The notes beneath the pieces are model-generated. The model did not search any database and was not told the origin of the DNA. It saw nothing but the letters and a program-made list of their open reading frames with translations. Of a DNA stretch of 64,000 nucleotides, positions 1 to 8,098 are shown in pieces (position 1 is the first letter of the stretch; every line of letters begins with the position of its first letter). Source of the DNA: Collinsella sp. AM34-10 (GTDB taxonomy: Bacteria; Actinomycetota; Coriobacteriia; Coriobacteriales; Coriobacteriaceae); the NCBI RefSeq assembly GCF_003469185.1, contig NZ_QSIL01000001.1, forward strand, positions 442,671 to 506,670. Reading direction: 5' to 3'. A program made the position numbers and the translations under genes.

Positions 1-215
1 AGCGGCTTAAGAACTACTCCGCGCCGCTTTCGATCGCCGTTATGGGATGCGCGGTCAATGGCCCCGGCGAGGCTTCTGACGCCGACTTGGGCGTTGCCTG
101 CGGACGAGGTCAGGGCCTGCTCTTTTCGCACGGCCAGATCATTGGTAAAGTAGCTGAGGACCAAATTGTCGACGCGCTTATGGCCGAGGTCGACAAGCTA
201 ATTGAGGAGAAATAA
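1..215 (+). CDS. ispG: 4-hydroxy-3-methylbut-2-enyl diphosphate synthase, C-terminal fragment
   Basis: Only the C-terminus is in the window; the reading frame is set by codons starting at position 3. IspG (GcpE) is the [4Fe-4S] enzyme that reductively opens the cyclodiphosphate MEcPP in the MEP isoprenoid pathway. The visible part carries the family's C-terminal signature GCAVNGPGEA, with a cluster-ligand Cys, followed by a typical short basic/acidic tail. The TAA at 213-215 abuts the ATG of proS, so the two genes are probably co-transcribed; the last ispG codons (GAGGAG) also supply the proS ribosome-binding site. Confidence 0.9.
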   Translation, partial: RLKNYSAPLSIAVMGCAVNGPGEASDADLGVACGRGQGLLFSHGQIIGKVAEDQIVDALMAEVDKLIEEK

Positions 216-1937
216 ATGACTCGAGCAATGTATATGTCTAAGCTGTATGCTCCGACGCTCAAAGAGGATCCGGCCGATGCCGAGCTTGCGAGCCATCGCC
301 TGCTGCTGCGTGCCGGCATGATTCGCAAGGAGGCCGCCGGTCTCTATTCCTATCTGCCGCTCGCGTGGCGCTCGATTCGCAAAATCGAGAACATCGTGCG
401 CGACGAGATGGACGCTGCCGGTGCCCAGGAGCTCATGATGCCCATCATGGTCGATGCCGAGCTGTGGCGTGAGTCCGGCCGTATCGATGCCTATGGTAAG
501 GAGCTCGTGCGCTTTGATGACCGCCACGGCCGCGAGTTCGTGCTCGGCCCCACGCACGAGGAGACCGTGACCGCCTTGGTGCGCAATGAACTGCGTTCCT
601 ACAAGCAGCTGCCGGTGAATCTCTATCACATCCAGGATAAGTTCCGCGACGAGTTCCGTCCCCGCTTTGGCCTGATGCGCGGTCGCGAGTTCATCATGAA
701 GGACGCCTACAGCTTCTCTGCCACGCAGGAGAGCCTGCAGGAGGAGTACGACAAGATGAAGCAGGCCTACGCCAATATCTGCGAGCGCTGCTACATCAAG
801 GCCCTGCCCGTCGTCGCCGATTCCGGCGAGATCGGCGGTGACACCTCCGTCGAGTATATGGCGCTGGCCGAGGCCGGCGAGGCTTCGCTGGTCTACTGCG
901 ACGATTGCGGCTTTGCTGCCGATGACGAGGCGGCAAGCACTAAGGTTGTCGTGACCGAGGGTCCCGGCGACGGTACGCTTACCAAGGTCGAGACTCCGGG
1001 CATGGGCACCATCGAGGCCGTTGCCAAGTTCTTTGGGTTCCCCGAGAACGGCACGCGCAAGTCCCTGGCTCTCATCGACGCCGAGGGCAAGCCGGTTGTG
1101 GCCATCGTTCCGGGCGATCATGAGCTCAACGACTGCAAGGCCGAGCACGTCTTTGGCAAGGGCTATCGCATGATGACCGATGAGGAGCTCCAGACCTACG
1201 GTCTGCACAAGGGCTTTATCGGACCGGTTAACCTGCCCGAGGGCATCCGTCTGGTCTGCGACGAGAGCCTGCGCGAGTCCAAGCAGTGGGCCTGCGGTGC
1301 CAACGAGGTCGATTATCACCTTACCGGTGCCTGCCCTGAGCGCGACTTTACCGTCGACGACTGGGCCGACCTGGTTACCGTCGTTGCCGGCGATCCCTGC
1401 CCGCACTGCGGCAAGCCGCTCTCCGCTGCCCGCGGTATCGAGGTCTCTCAGGTATTCCAGCTGGGCACCAAGTACTCCGAGGCCATGGGTGCCACCTTTA
1501 TGGACGAGGACGGCAAGGAGAAGCCGCTCATCATGGGCTGCTACGGCGTTGGCGTGTCTCGCTCGCTCGCTGCCGTTGTGGAGCAGCACAACGACGAGCA
1601 CGGTATCGTCTGGCCGGTCTCCGTTGCCCCGTACGAGGTCGCGGTGATTCCGCTCGATCCCAAGAAGGAGGAGTGCGCTTCCGTTTGCGGGCAGATCGTC
1701 GAGGGTCTGTGCGCCGAGGGTATCGAGGTTGTCGTCGATGACCGTGATGAGCGTCCCGGCTTTAAGTTTGCCGACAACGACCTTATGGGTTTCCCATATC
1801 AGGTGATTCTGGGCAAGCGCGGTCTTAAGAACGGTACCGTTGAGCTTAAGGACCGTGCTACGGGCGAGCGCGAGGATGTGGCAATCGATGAGGTTGTCGC
1901 CAAGGTCGCCGAGCTTGTGAAGGCAGCACGCCGTTAA
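216..1937 (+). CDS. proS: Proline--tRNA ligase (bacterial type, with INS editing insertion)
   Basis: Class II aminoacyl-tRNA synthetase that charges tRNA-Pro in the cytoplasm. At 573 residues it matches the long bacterial form. Motif 2 is seen as FRDEFRPRFGLMRGREF, followed by KDAYSF; motif 3 as GCYGVGVSR. Between them (about residues 220-400) lies the INS insertion that in the family hydrolyses mischarged Ala-tRNA-Pro. The C-terminal anticodon-binding domain contains VVDDRDERPGFKF. The start at 216 directly follows the ispG stop and has GAGGAG six bases upstream; an in-frame ATG at 228 is possible but has no better site. Confidence 0.97.
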   Translation: MTRAMYMSKLYAPTLKEDPADAELASHRLLLRAGMIRKEAAGLYSYLPLAWRSIRKIENIVRDEMDAAGAQELMMPIMVDAELWRESGRIDAYGKELVRFDDRHGREFVLGPTHEETVTALVRNELRSYKQLPVNLYHIQDKFRDEFRPRFGLMRGREFIMKDAYSFSATQESLQEEYDKMKQAYANICERCYIKALPVVADSGEIGGDTSVEYMALAEAGEASLVYCDDCGFAADDEAASTKVVVTEGPGDGTLTKVETPGMGTIEAVAKFFGFPENGTRKSLALIDAEGKPVVAIVPGDHELNDCKAEHVFGKGYRMMTDEELQTYGLHKGFIGPVNLPEGIRLVCDESLRESKQWACGANEVDYHLTGACPERDFTVDDWADLVTVVAGDPCPHCGKPLSAARGIEVSQVFQLGTKYSEAMGATFMDEDGKEKPLIMGCYGVGVSRSLAAVVEQHNDEHGIVWPVSVAPYEVAVIPLDPKKEECASVCGQIVEGLCAEGIEVVVDDRDERPGFKFADNDLMGFPYQVILGKRGLKNGTVELKDRATGEREDVAIDEVVAKVAELVKAARR

Positions 1938-1970
1938 TCGAGCCCGCTGCGTTGAGTGCGCTTACGAAGC

Positions 1971-2010
1971 GCCCCTGCGTCTCTCGAGGGAGAGGCGCAG
2001 GGCCGCTTTT
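1971..2010 (+). terminator. Rho-independent terminator after proS
   Basis: A 13-bp stem (CCCTGCGTCTCTC at 1973-1985 with 1990-2002, one G-U pair), a 4-base loop and a T4 tract at 2007-2010. It ends the ispG-proS transcript. Confidence 0.85.
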
Positions 2011-2035
2011 GCGTCTAAGAATCTTTTATAGCTAA

Positions 2036-2075
2036 AAGAAAAACCCCACAGCCCATTCGAGCTGCGGGGTTTCCC
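2036..2075. terminator. Bidirectional terminator between proS and the kinase gene
   Basis: ACCCCACAGC (2043-2052) pairs with GCTGCGGGGT (2061-2070) with one mismatch. It is flanked by A-rich sequence on the left and T-rich on the right, so it can terminate in either direction. Its main use is probably the leftward kinase gene, whose stop lies 35 bases away. Confidence 0.75.
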
Positions 2076-2110
2076 TTTGTGCCTCCGATGCGAAATGAAT
2101 CGCTCAGATA

Positions 2111-2875
2111 TTACTGATAATCGACGACGTCGATCCAGTCCTTAAGGAACTCATCGTTCACGTTGCGCTTACGAGCGAGCTCGGAAGCGGCGACGATGCT
2201 CGTCCACTGACGCACGACCTGCATGGGCATGTCGGCGCGGTCGCAGTAGAGCTCCAGGTAGGCCTCAGCCTGGTCCTTGCTGTTGAGGGCAAAGAGCAGG
2301 TAGGTGGTGGCAACGTCGGCAGCAGGGGAGCCCTGGGTGGCATGTGCCCAGTCGCAGACGTACAGCTGGCCGTCGTCGCCGACGATGACGTTGGAGGGGT
2401 TGAAGTCGCCGTGGCAGACCTTGAACTCCTTGGTCATGCCGTCCAGACGCTCCTGAAGGTTGTAGCGCGTGGTGGCATTGAGCTGATCGAGGCTGTCGAT
2501 CATGCGGGCGAACTTATCGCGCTGACGGTTGAGCAGCGGGGAGGTGTAGCCGTGGATCTCGATCTGGAGGTCGACGAACATCTCGAGGTACTCACCAAAG
2601 CGCTGGGGCTCGGCAGTCATCTTCTCGGCAAGGGTGGTGCCCGGAACCTTCTCGGTCACGAGAGCCCAGCCGTTGGCGTTCTCGAGCTGAGAAACCTCGA
2701 GAGCCTTGGGGCTGCGGATGCCGCACTCATTGATGCGGGCAAGATTCAAAGCCTCGTTGAACACGTCGGAGACGGGCTTGGTCTCGTTAAAGACCTTGAC
2801 GATCTTGTCACCCAGGTCGTAAACGACCTTGTTGCCGCGACGGACGAGCTCGGTCTTGGAATCGGGGAGCAGCAT
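2111..2875 (-). CDS. APH/choline-kinase-fold phosphotransferase
   Basis: A 254-residue protein of the aminoglycoside phosphotransferase superfamily. The Brenner-type catalytic motif HGDFNPSN is followed by the metal-binding DWAHA, and an N-terminal nucleotide-binding region includes NKVVYDLGDKIVKVF. The fold covers choline, homoserine, fructosamine and drug kinases; the substrate cannot be read from the sequence, and nothing singles out antibiotic resistance. The start at 2875 has AAAGGA just upstream. It lies downstream of and co-directional with adhE, separated by a GC-rich hairpin. Confidence 0.8.
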   Translation of the reverse strand: MLLPDSKTELVRRGNKVVYDLGDKIVKVFNETKPVSDVFNEALNLARINECGIRSPKALEVSQLENANGWALVTEKVPGTTLAEKMTAEPQRFGEYLEMFVDLQIEIHGYTSPLLNRQRDKFARMIDSLDQLNATTRYNLQERLDGMTKEFKVCHGDFNPSNVIVGDDGQLYVCDWAHATQGSPAADVATTYLLFALNSKDQAEAYLELYCDRADMPMQVVRQWTSIVAASELARKRNVNDEFLKDWIDVVDYQ

Positions 2876-2908
2876 GATTGCATCCTTTCAACGATGCGAT
2901 AGAAGCAA

Positions 2909-2944
2909 CGGCGGGGGCGTGCGTACACCCGTGCACCCCCGCCG
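2909..2944 (-). terminator. GC-rich hairpin after adhE
   Basis: CGGCGGGGG (2909-2917) pairs perfectly with CCCCCGCCG (2936-2944), with further GTGC/GCAC pairing inside. There is no clear T-run on the minus strand, so it may be a weak terminator or an RNA 3'-end stabiliser allowing some read-through into the kinase gene. Confidence 0.6.
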
Positions 2945-2963
2945 CAAATAACCGTGCTAAAAA

Positions 2964-5612
2964 CTAGCAGACGGCGTAGTCCTGGGGCTCGCGGCCGTAG
3001 TAGGCGTCCAGGTAGAGCTCCTTGATCTCGCTCATGAGCGGGTAGCGCGGGTTAGCGCCGGTGCACTGGTCGTTGAATGCCTGCTCGGTCATCTCGTCGA
3101 GGGTGTCGAGGAAGTACTGCTCGTCAACACCGTAGTCGGCGATGGTCTTCTTGACACCGATGAAGTCCTTGAGCTCCTCGAGCTTCGTGATGAAGTTCTC
3201 GAAGACCTCCTTGTCGTCCTTGCCCTCGATGCCGCAGTACTTGGCAATCTCGGCGTAGTTGTGCAGCGCGTTGGGGTAAGGATACTGGGAGAAGGTACCC
3301 ATCTTGACGGGAGCCTCGGCGGCGTTGTAGCGCATAACGCGGGTCAGGATGACGGCGTTTGCGAGGCCGTGGGGCAGGTGATGGAAAGCGCCGAGCTTGT
3401 GGGCCATGGAGTGGTTGAGGCCCAGGAAGGCGTTGGCGAAGGCCATACCGGCCATGCAGGAGGCGTTGTGCATCTCCTCGCGGGCATGCGGGTCCTTGGC
3501 ACCGTTCGTGAAGCTGGAGGGCAGGTTCTCGAAGACGAGCTTAGCAGCGCGCTCGGAGAGGCCCTTAGTGTAGTCGGAAGCCATGATGGAGACGTAGGAC
3601 TCGATGGCGTGGGTCATGACATCGATGCCGGAGGCAGCGGTCAGGCCGCGCGGGGCGGTCATGCAGTTGTCGGCGTCGACGATAGCCATGTTGGGGAGCA
3701 GCGCGTAGTCGGCGAGCGGCCACTTGATGCCGGTCTCCTTGTCGGTGATGATGGCGAACGGCGTGCACTCGGAGCCGGTACCCGAAGAGGTCGGGACGGC
3801 GACGAAGTAGGCCTTCTTGCCCATCTCGGGGAAGGTGAAGATACGCTTGCGGATGTCCATGAAGTCCATGGCCATGTCCTCAAACTTGCACTCGGGGTGC
3901 TCGTACATCATCCACATGATCTTGCCGGCGTCCATAGCGGAGCCACCGCCGACGGCGATGATGACGTCCGGCTCAAAGAGAGCCATCTGCTTGGCGCCGC
4001 GACGTGCGCACTGCAGCGACGGATCGGGCTCGACGTCGTAGAAGCAGTCGTGGGCGATGCCCATCTCGTCGAGCTTGGCCTCGATGGCGCGGGTGTTGCC
4101 ATTCTTGAAGAGGAACTGGTCGGTGACGATGAAGGCGCGCTTCTTGCCCATGACGGTACCGAGCTCGTCGAGGGCGACGGGCGTGGAACCCTTCTTGAAG
4201 TAGACCTTCTCGGGAGCGCGGAACCACAGCATGTTCTCACGGCGCTCGGCCACAGTCTTAACGTTGATCAAGTGCTTCACCCCAACGTTCTCGGAGACGG
4301 AGTTGCCGCCCCAGGAGCCGCAGCCCAGGGTCAGAGACGGCTTCATGCCAAAGTTGTACAGGTCACCGATGCCGCCGTGCGAGGACGGGGTGTTGATGAC
4401 GATACGGCAGGCCTTCATGACGTGCTCGAACAGGCTGATCTTCTCGGCCTGGGCGGGGTGCACGTACAGAGAGGCGGTGTGGCCCGGGCCACCGGCGAGC
4501 ACCAGGTGCTCGGCCTTGTCGACGGCCTCCTGGAAGTCCTTGGCGTGGTACATGGCCAGGACCGGGGAGAGCTTCTCGTGGGAGAACTCCTCCTTGGCGG
4601 GGTCGGTGGAGGTGACCTCGGCGATCAGGATCTTGGTCTTGGCGGGAACCTCGATGCCGGCGAGCTCGGCGATCTTGGCGGCAGCCATGCCGGGGATGCG
4701 GTGGTCGAGAGCGCCGTTCTTGAACATGGCGGCACGCAGGGCCTCCATCTCGGCACCCTGCTTGACGAAGTAGCAGCCGCGCTTCTGGAACTCGGCCTTG
4801 ACCTGGTCATAGATGGTGTCGATGACGGTCACGGACTGCTCGGAAGCGCAGATCATGCCGTTGTCGAAGGTCTTGGAGTGGATGATGGAGTTGACGGCGA
4901 GCAGCACGTCGGCGGTGTCGTCGATGACGACCGGGGTGTTACCGGCGCCAACGCCCAGGGCGGGCTTGCCCGAGGAGTAAGCGGCCTTGACCATGCCCGG
5001 GCCACCGGTGGCGAGGATGATGTCGACGTCGCGCATGACCATGTTGGTCAGCTCGATGGAGGGGACATCAACCCAGCCGATGATGCCCTCGGGGGCACCG
5101 GCCTTGACGGCGGCATCAAGCACGAGCTTGGCGGCGGCGATGGTGCACTTGGCGGCAGCCGGGTGCGGGGAGATGATGATGGCGTTGCGGGTCTTCAGGC
5201 TGATCAGCGTCTTGAAGATCGCGGTAGAAGTGGGGTTGGTCGTCGGGATGACGGCGCCCACGATGCCGATGGGCTCGGCGATCTTGGTGATGCCGTAAGC
5301 CTCGTCGCGCTCCAGGACACCACAGGTCTTGGTGTTCTTGTAAGCGTTGTAGATGTACTCTGCGGCGTAGTGGTTCTTGATGACCTTGTCCTCAAGAACG
5401 CCGCGGCCGGTCTCCTCGATGGCCATCTTCGCCAACGGGATACGAGCCTTGTTGGCAGCCATGGCGGCCTCATAGAAGATCTTGTCGACCTGCTCCTGCG
5501 TGTACGTAGCAAAAAGCGCCTGGGCCTCTCGCATCTGAGCGAGCTTAGCCTCAAGCGCCTCTACGTTGTCCACAATTGCGGGAGTAGTGTTTTCCGGTGA
5601 CTTTTTCACCAT
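2964..5612 (-). CDS. adhE: Bifunctional acetaldehyde-CoA/alcohol dehydrogenase
   Basis: At 882 residues this is full-length AdhE, which reduces acetyl-CoA to acetaldehyde and then to ethanol, regenerating NAD+ in fermentation. The N-terminal half is the CoA-acylating aldehyde dehydrogenase with the catalytic Cys in NGMICASEQS. The C-terminal half is an iron-dependent alcohol dehydrogenase with GGGSAMDAGK, PTSSGTGSE and the metal-ligand stretch HSMAHKLGAFHHLPHG. The start at 5612 has AAGGAG upstream. Spirosome formation is usual for the family. An antisense reading frame of 779 codons runs through it and is judged a GC artefact. Confidence 0.97.
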   Translation of the reverse strand: MVKKSPENTTPAIVDNVEALEAKLAQMREAQALFATYTQEQVDKIFYEAAMAANKARIPLAKMAIEETGRGVLEDKVIKNHYAAEYIYNAYKNTKTCGVLERDEAYGITKIAEPIGIVGAVIPTTNPTSTAIFKTLISLKTRNAIIISPHPAAAKCTIAAAKLVLDAAVKAGAPEGIIGWVDVPSIELTNMVMRDVDIILATGGPGMVKAAYSSGKPALGVGAGNTPVVIDDTADVLLAVNSIIHSKTFDNGMICASEQSVTVIDTIYDQVKAEFQKRGCYFVKQGAEMEALRAAMFKNGALDHRIPGMAAAKIAELAGIEVPAKTKILIAEVTSTDPAKEEFSHEKLSPVLAMYHAKDFQEAVDKAEHLVLAGGPGHTASLYVHPAQAEKISLFEHVMKACRIVINTPSSHGGIGDLYNFGMKPSLTLGCGSWGGNSVSENVGVKHLINVKTVAERRENMLWFRAPEKVYFKKGSTPVALDELGTVMGKKRAFIVTDQFLFKNGNTRAIEAKLDEMGIAHDCFYDVEPDPSLQCARRGAKQMALFEPDVIIAVGGGSAMDAGKIMWMMYEHPECKFEDMAMDFMDIRKRIFTFPEMGKKAYFVAVPTSSGTGSECTPFAIITDKETGIKWPLADYALLPNMAIVDADNCMTAPRGLTAASGIDVMTHAIESYVSIMASDYTKGLSERAAKLVFENLPSSFTNGAKDPHAREEMHNASCMAGMAFANAFLGLNHSMAHKLGAFHHLPHGLANAVILTRVMRYNAAEAPVKMGTFSQYPYPNALHNYAEIAKYCGIEGKDDKEVFENFITKLEELKDFIGVKKTIADYGVDEQYFLDTLDEMTEQAFNDQCTGANPRYPLMSEIKELYLDAYYGREPQDYAVC

Positions 5613-5652
5613 TTGTGTCTCCTTGCGATCGGAGATTTACCCTACGTCTTGC

Positions 5653-5661
5653 ATGATAGCA
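5653..5661 (-). promoter_or_regulatory. Extended -10 promoter of adhE
   Basis: On the minus strand TGCTATCAT reads as an extended -10 (TGn plus TATCAT), about 40 bases before the adhE start. No good -35 is visible. The same TGCTAnnnT form occurs upstream of rpmB, rpsT and mihF. Confidence 0.55.
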
Positions 5662-5704
5662 AGAAATTAATCGGCGAACGGTCAGATTCCTCTAAAAGGC
5701 ACAC

Positions 5705-5734
5705 TAAAACGCTTCAATATACTGAAGCGTTTTA
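5705..5734. promoter_or_regulatory. 30-bp palindrome upstream of adhE (operator or hairpin)
   Basis: Perfect 12-base arms (TAAAACGCTTCA at 5705-5716, mirrored at 5723-5734) around the 6-base centre ATATAC. It lies about 45 bases upstream of the adhE -10. The size and symmetry fit a dimeric regulator site, but the sequence is not the Rex consensus. It could also act as a bidirectional terminator because each strand ends in TTTT. Confidence 0.6.
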
Positions 5735-5761
5735 ACTAAACTATCCTATAGCATCGCCCCA

Positions 5762-5819
5762 CTCATTGGGGACAGGCTTACATGAGTGCTTTCACTCATG
5801 TAAGCCTGTCCCCAATGAG
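5762..5819. repeat. Perfect 27-bp palindrome with CTTT loop (REP-like)
   Basis: CTCATTGGGGACAGGC... at 5762-5788 is exactly complementary to 5793-5819, leaving a 4-base loop. The GGGGACAGGCTTACATGAG wording resembles REP-type palindromes associated with IS200-like Y1 transposases; that likeness is from memory and untested. No transposase is nearby. Confidence 0.75.
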
Positions 5820-5822
5820 CGC

Positions 5823-5855
5823 AAAAAGGCGCCCTCCGTAGGGGAGGGCGCCTTT
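5823..5855 (-). terminator. Rho-independent terminator of rpmB
   Basis: AAAGGCGCCCTCC (5825-5837) pairs perfectly with GGAGGGCGCCTTT (5843-5855), followed on the minus strand by a T5 run. A textbook terminator for the leftward rpmB gene. Confidence 0.9.
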
Positions 5856-5923
5856 GGTAAGTTCTATGTGAACGCGAGGTCTTTGACCCGGAGAGTCCGA
5901 GGTACTTGTTGGTAAGACCTTAT

Positions 5924-6112
5924 TTAGGAGCGCGCAACCTTGCCGGACTTAAGGCAGGTGGAGCAAACGTTCATCTTGCGACGGTGGCCATCGACGACGA
6001 CGTAGACGCGCTGGATGTTGGGGCGGAACTTACGGTTGGTGACGCGGTGAGAGTGGCTGATGGAGCGACCGGCAACGGGGTGCTTACCGCAAACTTCGCA
6101 AACTTTGGACAT
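5924..6112 (-). CDS. rpmB: 50S ribosomal protein L28 (zinc-binding form)
   Basis: A 62-residue bL28. It begins MSKVCEVCGK and ends with CSTCLKSGKV, so it is the C+ form with two CxxC pairs that bind zinc. The frame is open further upstream, but the ATG at 6112 has a strong AAGGAGGG site and matches the family N-terminus. It is transcribed alone, with its own extended -10 and terminator. Confidence 0.96.
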   Translation of the reverse strand: MSKVCEVCGKHPVAGRSISHSHRVTNRKFRPNIQRVYVVVDGHRRKMNVCSTCLKSGKVARS

Positions 6113-6166
6113 AACTGACCCTCCTTGGGCGACAAACGAACATGTCGCGTTAACAAACAAGCCTGA

Positions 6167-6176
6167 ACTATAGCAC
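6167..6176 (-). promoter_or_regulatory. Extended -10 promoter of rpmB
   Basis: The minus strand reads GTGCTATAGT, an extended -10 identical over ten bases to the one upstream of rpsT. No convincing -35. The 5' untranslated region would be about 50 bases. Confidence 0.6.
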
Positions 6177-6426
6177 AGAAGCAGCTCCCTGTGCGTAATC
6201 TACACAGAGATATTTCTCTTTTGGCGATAGTGCCCACGCCACGGCCCTGGACGTAGATCCGATTTGCGTGCAGCAGAGGGGATTATGCCAGCTCGTGTGT
6301 GCGTTTTCAAGCTCGTCCCACAAATATATATAGGTTTATTGGGCATTGGGCTCCGTTTACGGAATGCTCTGTATTTATGCTCGCAATTCAGCTTGAGGTT
6401 GGCTACACTATCCCTTGACCATTAAA

Positions 6427-6541
6427 GGGGTACGAGATACCCACATGGAATTACATAGCTGCCAAAGAGCAGCCCTTCCTGTGGGTGTCTGGTTCCGCTT
6501 TGAGCGGTCGGGCATCTATTTTTTTGACTGTGTCAGCAGTC
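6427..6541 (+). promoter_or_regulatory. pyr operon leader: attenuator with competing hairpins (probable PyrR target)
   Basis: Within the 450-base gap before pyrR, ACCCACA at 6439-6445 can pair with TGTGGGT at 6480-6486, enclosing a hairpin GCTGC-CAAAGA-GCAGC (6459-6474). The second strand of that pairing overlaps the left arm of a terminator-like hairpin at 6485-6515 (GTGTCTG / CGGGCAT with CCGCT-TTG-AGCGG on top), followed by T7 at 6519-6525. The two folds are mutually exclusive. The apical CCAAAGAG is close to the PyrR-binding loop CCNGNGAG known from Bacillus. A further small hairpin (6526-6541) precedes the pyrR ribosome-binding site. Base pairing is seen; PyrR control is inferred. Confidence 0.65.
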
Positions 6542-6552
6542 AAGACATGTGA

Positions 6553-7149
<597 letters not shown>

Positions 7150-7153
7150 TACC

Positions 7154-8098
7154 GTGGCGTTCAACCATAAGCACCTGATCGACATTACCGAGTACTCCGA
7201 AGAGGACATTAAGCTCATCCTCGAGACCGCCAAGGCGTTCTCCGAGGTCAACGAGCGTGCGATCAAGAAGGTCCCCACGCTCAAGGGCAAGACCATCGTC
7301 AACATGTTCAACGAGCCCTCGACGCGCACCCGCAGCTCCTTCGAGCTCGCCGAGAAGCGTCTTTCGGCCGACAGTCTTAACTTTGGCGGCTCCTCGACCT
7401 CCACGGTCAAGGGTGAGAGCCTCGTCGACACCGTCGAGACCCTCAACGCCTATAAGATCGACTGCATCGTCGTTCGCGATAAGCACGCCGGTGCTCCCTA
7501 CATCGTCACGCAGAACTCGCCCGCAAGCGTCATCTGCGCCGGTGACGGCAAGCACAACCATCCCACGCAGGCCTTGCTCGACCTGTACACCATCTGGGAG
7601 CACAAGGGTGACTTCCACGGTCTGAAGGTCGCCGTCGTCGGCGATATCGCCCACTCCCGCGTGTGCGGCTCGCTGATCCCCGCCCTTAAGATCATGGGCT
7701 GCGAGACCTACGCCGTCGCCCCCGGCACGCTGCTGCCGCCGGCGCCCGAGGTCCTGGGCTGCGACCACGTGACGAGCGACCTCGATTCCGTCCTGCCCGA
7801 GCTGGACGTCGTCTACATGCTGCGCGTGCAGCAGGAGCGCCTCGAGGGTGCCCCGTTCCCGACCATTCGCGAGTACCACAAGCTCTTCGGCCTGACCAAG
7901 GACCGCGAGAAGCTCATGAAGCCCGATGCGATCATCTGCCACCCGGGCCCCATCAACCGCGGCGTTGAGTTCGACTCCTATATGGCCGACCACCCGCAAC
8001 GCTCCGTCATCCTGGAGCAGGTCTACGCCGGTATCTGCGTGCGTATGGCTATCCTGTATCTGCTGCTTGGAGGTGCCGATAATGGCCTTGCTTCTTAA
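7154..8098 (+). CDS. pyrB: Aspartate carbamoyltransferase catalytic subunit
   Basis: Transfers the carbamoyl group to aspartate, the first committed step of UMP synthesis. Carbamoyl-phosphate loop EPSTRTRSSFE and HPTQALLDLYT are present; 314 residues is normal. The frame opens at a GTG at 7142, but that codon lies inside the GGGAGG site, so the GTG at 7154, eleven bases downstream of it, is the better start (MAFNHKHLID). No pyrI regulatory subunit is present, as expected for a Gram-positive enzyme. Confidence 0.95.
   Translation: MAFNHKHLIDITEYSEEDIKLILETAKAFSEVNERAIKKVPTLKGKTIVNMFNEPSTRTRSSFELAEKRLSADSLNFGGSSTSTVKGESLVDTVETLNAYKIDCIVVRDKHAGAPYIVTQNSPASVICAGDGKHNHPTQALLDLYTIWEHKGDFHGLKVAVVGDIAHSRVCGSLIPALKIMGCETYAVAPGTLLPPAPEVLGCDHVTSDLDSVLPELDVVYMLRVQQERLEGAPFPTIREYHKLFGLTKDREKLMKPDAIICHPGPINRGVEFDSYMADHPQRSVILEQVYAGICVRMAILYLLLGGADNGLAS

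Noticed and set aside
198..1601. 467-codon antisense frame over proS
   Set aside because: Shadow of a certain gene; no start signal or motif.
2111..2875. Aminoglycoside resistance gene
   Set aside because: Only the general APH fold is visible; normal base composition and core-genome surroundings give no reason to call resistance.
3261..5600. 779-codon open frame antisense to adhE
   Set aside because: It is exactly opposite a highly conserved gene, has repetitive Gly/Asp/Val/His composition and no recognisable domain; high-GC codon bias makes such frames.
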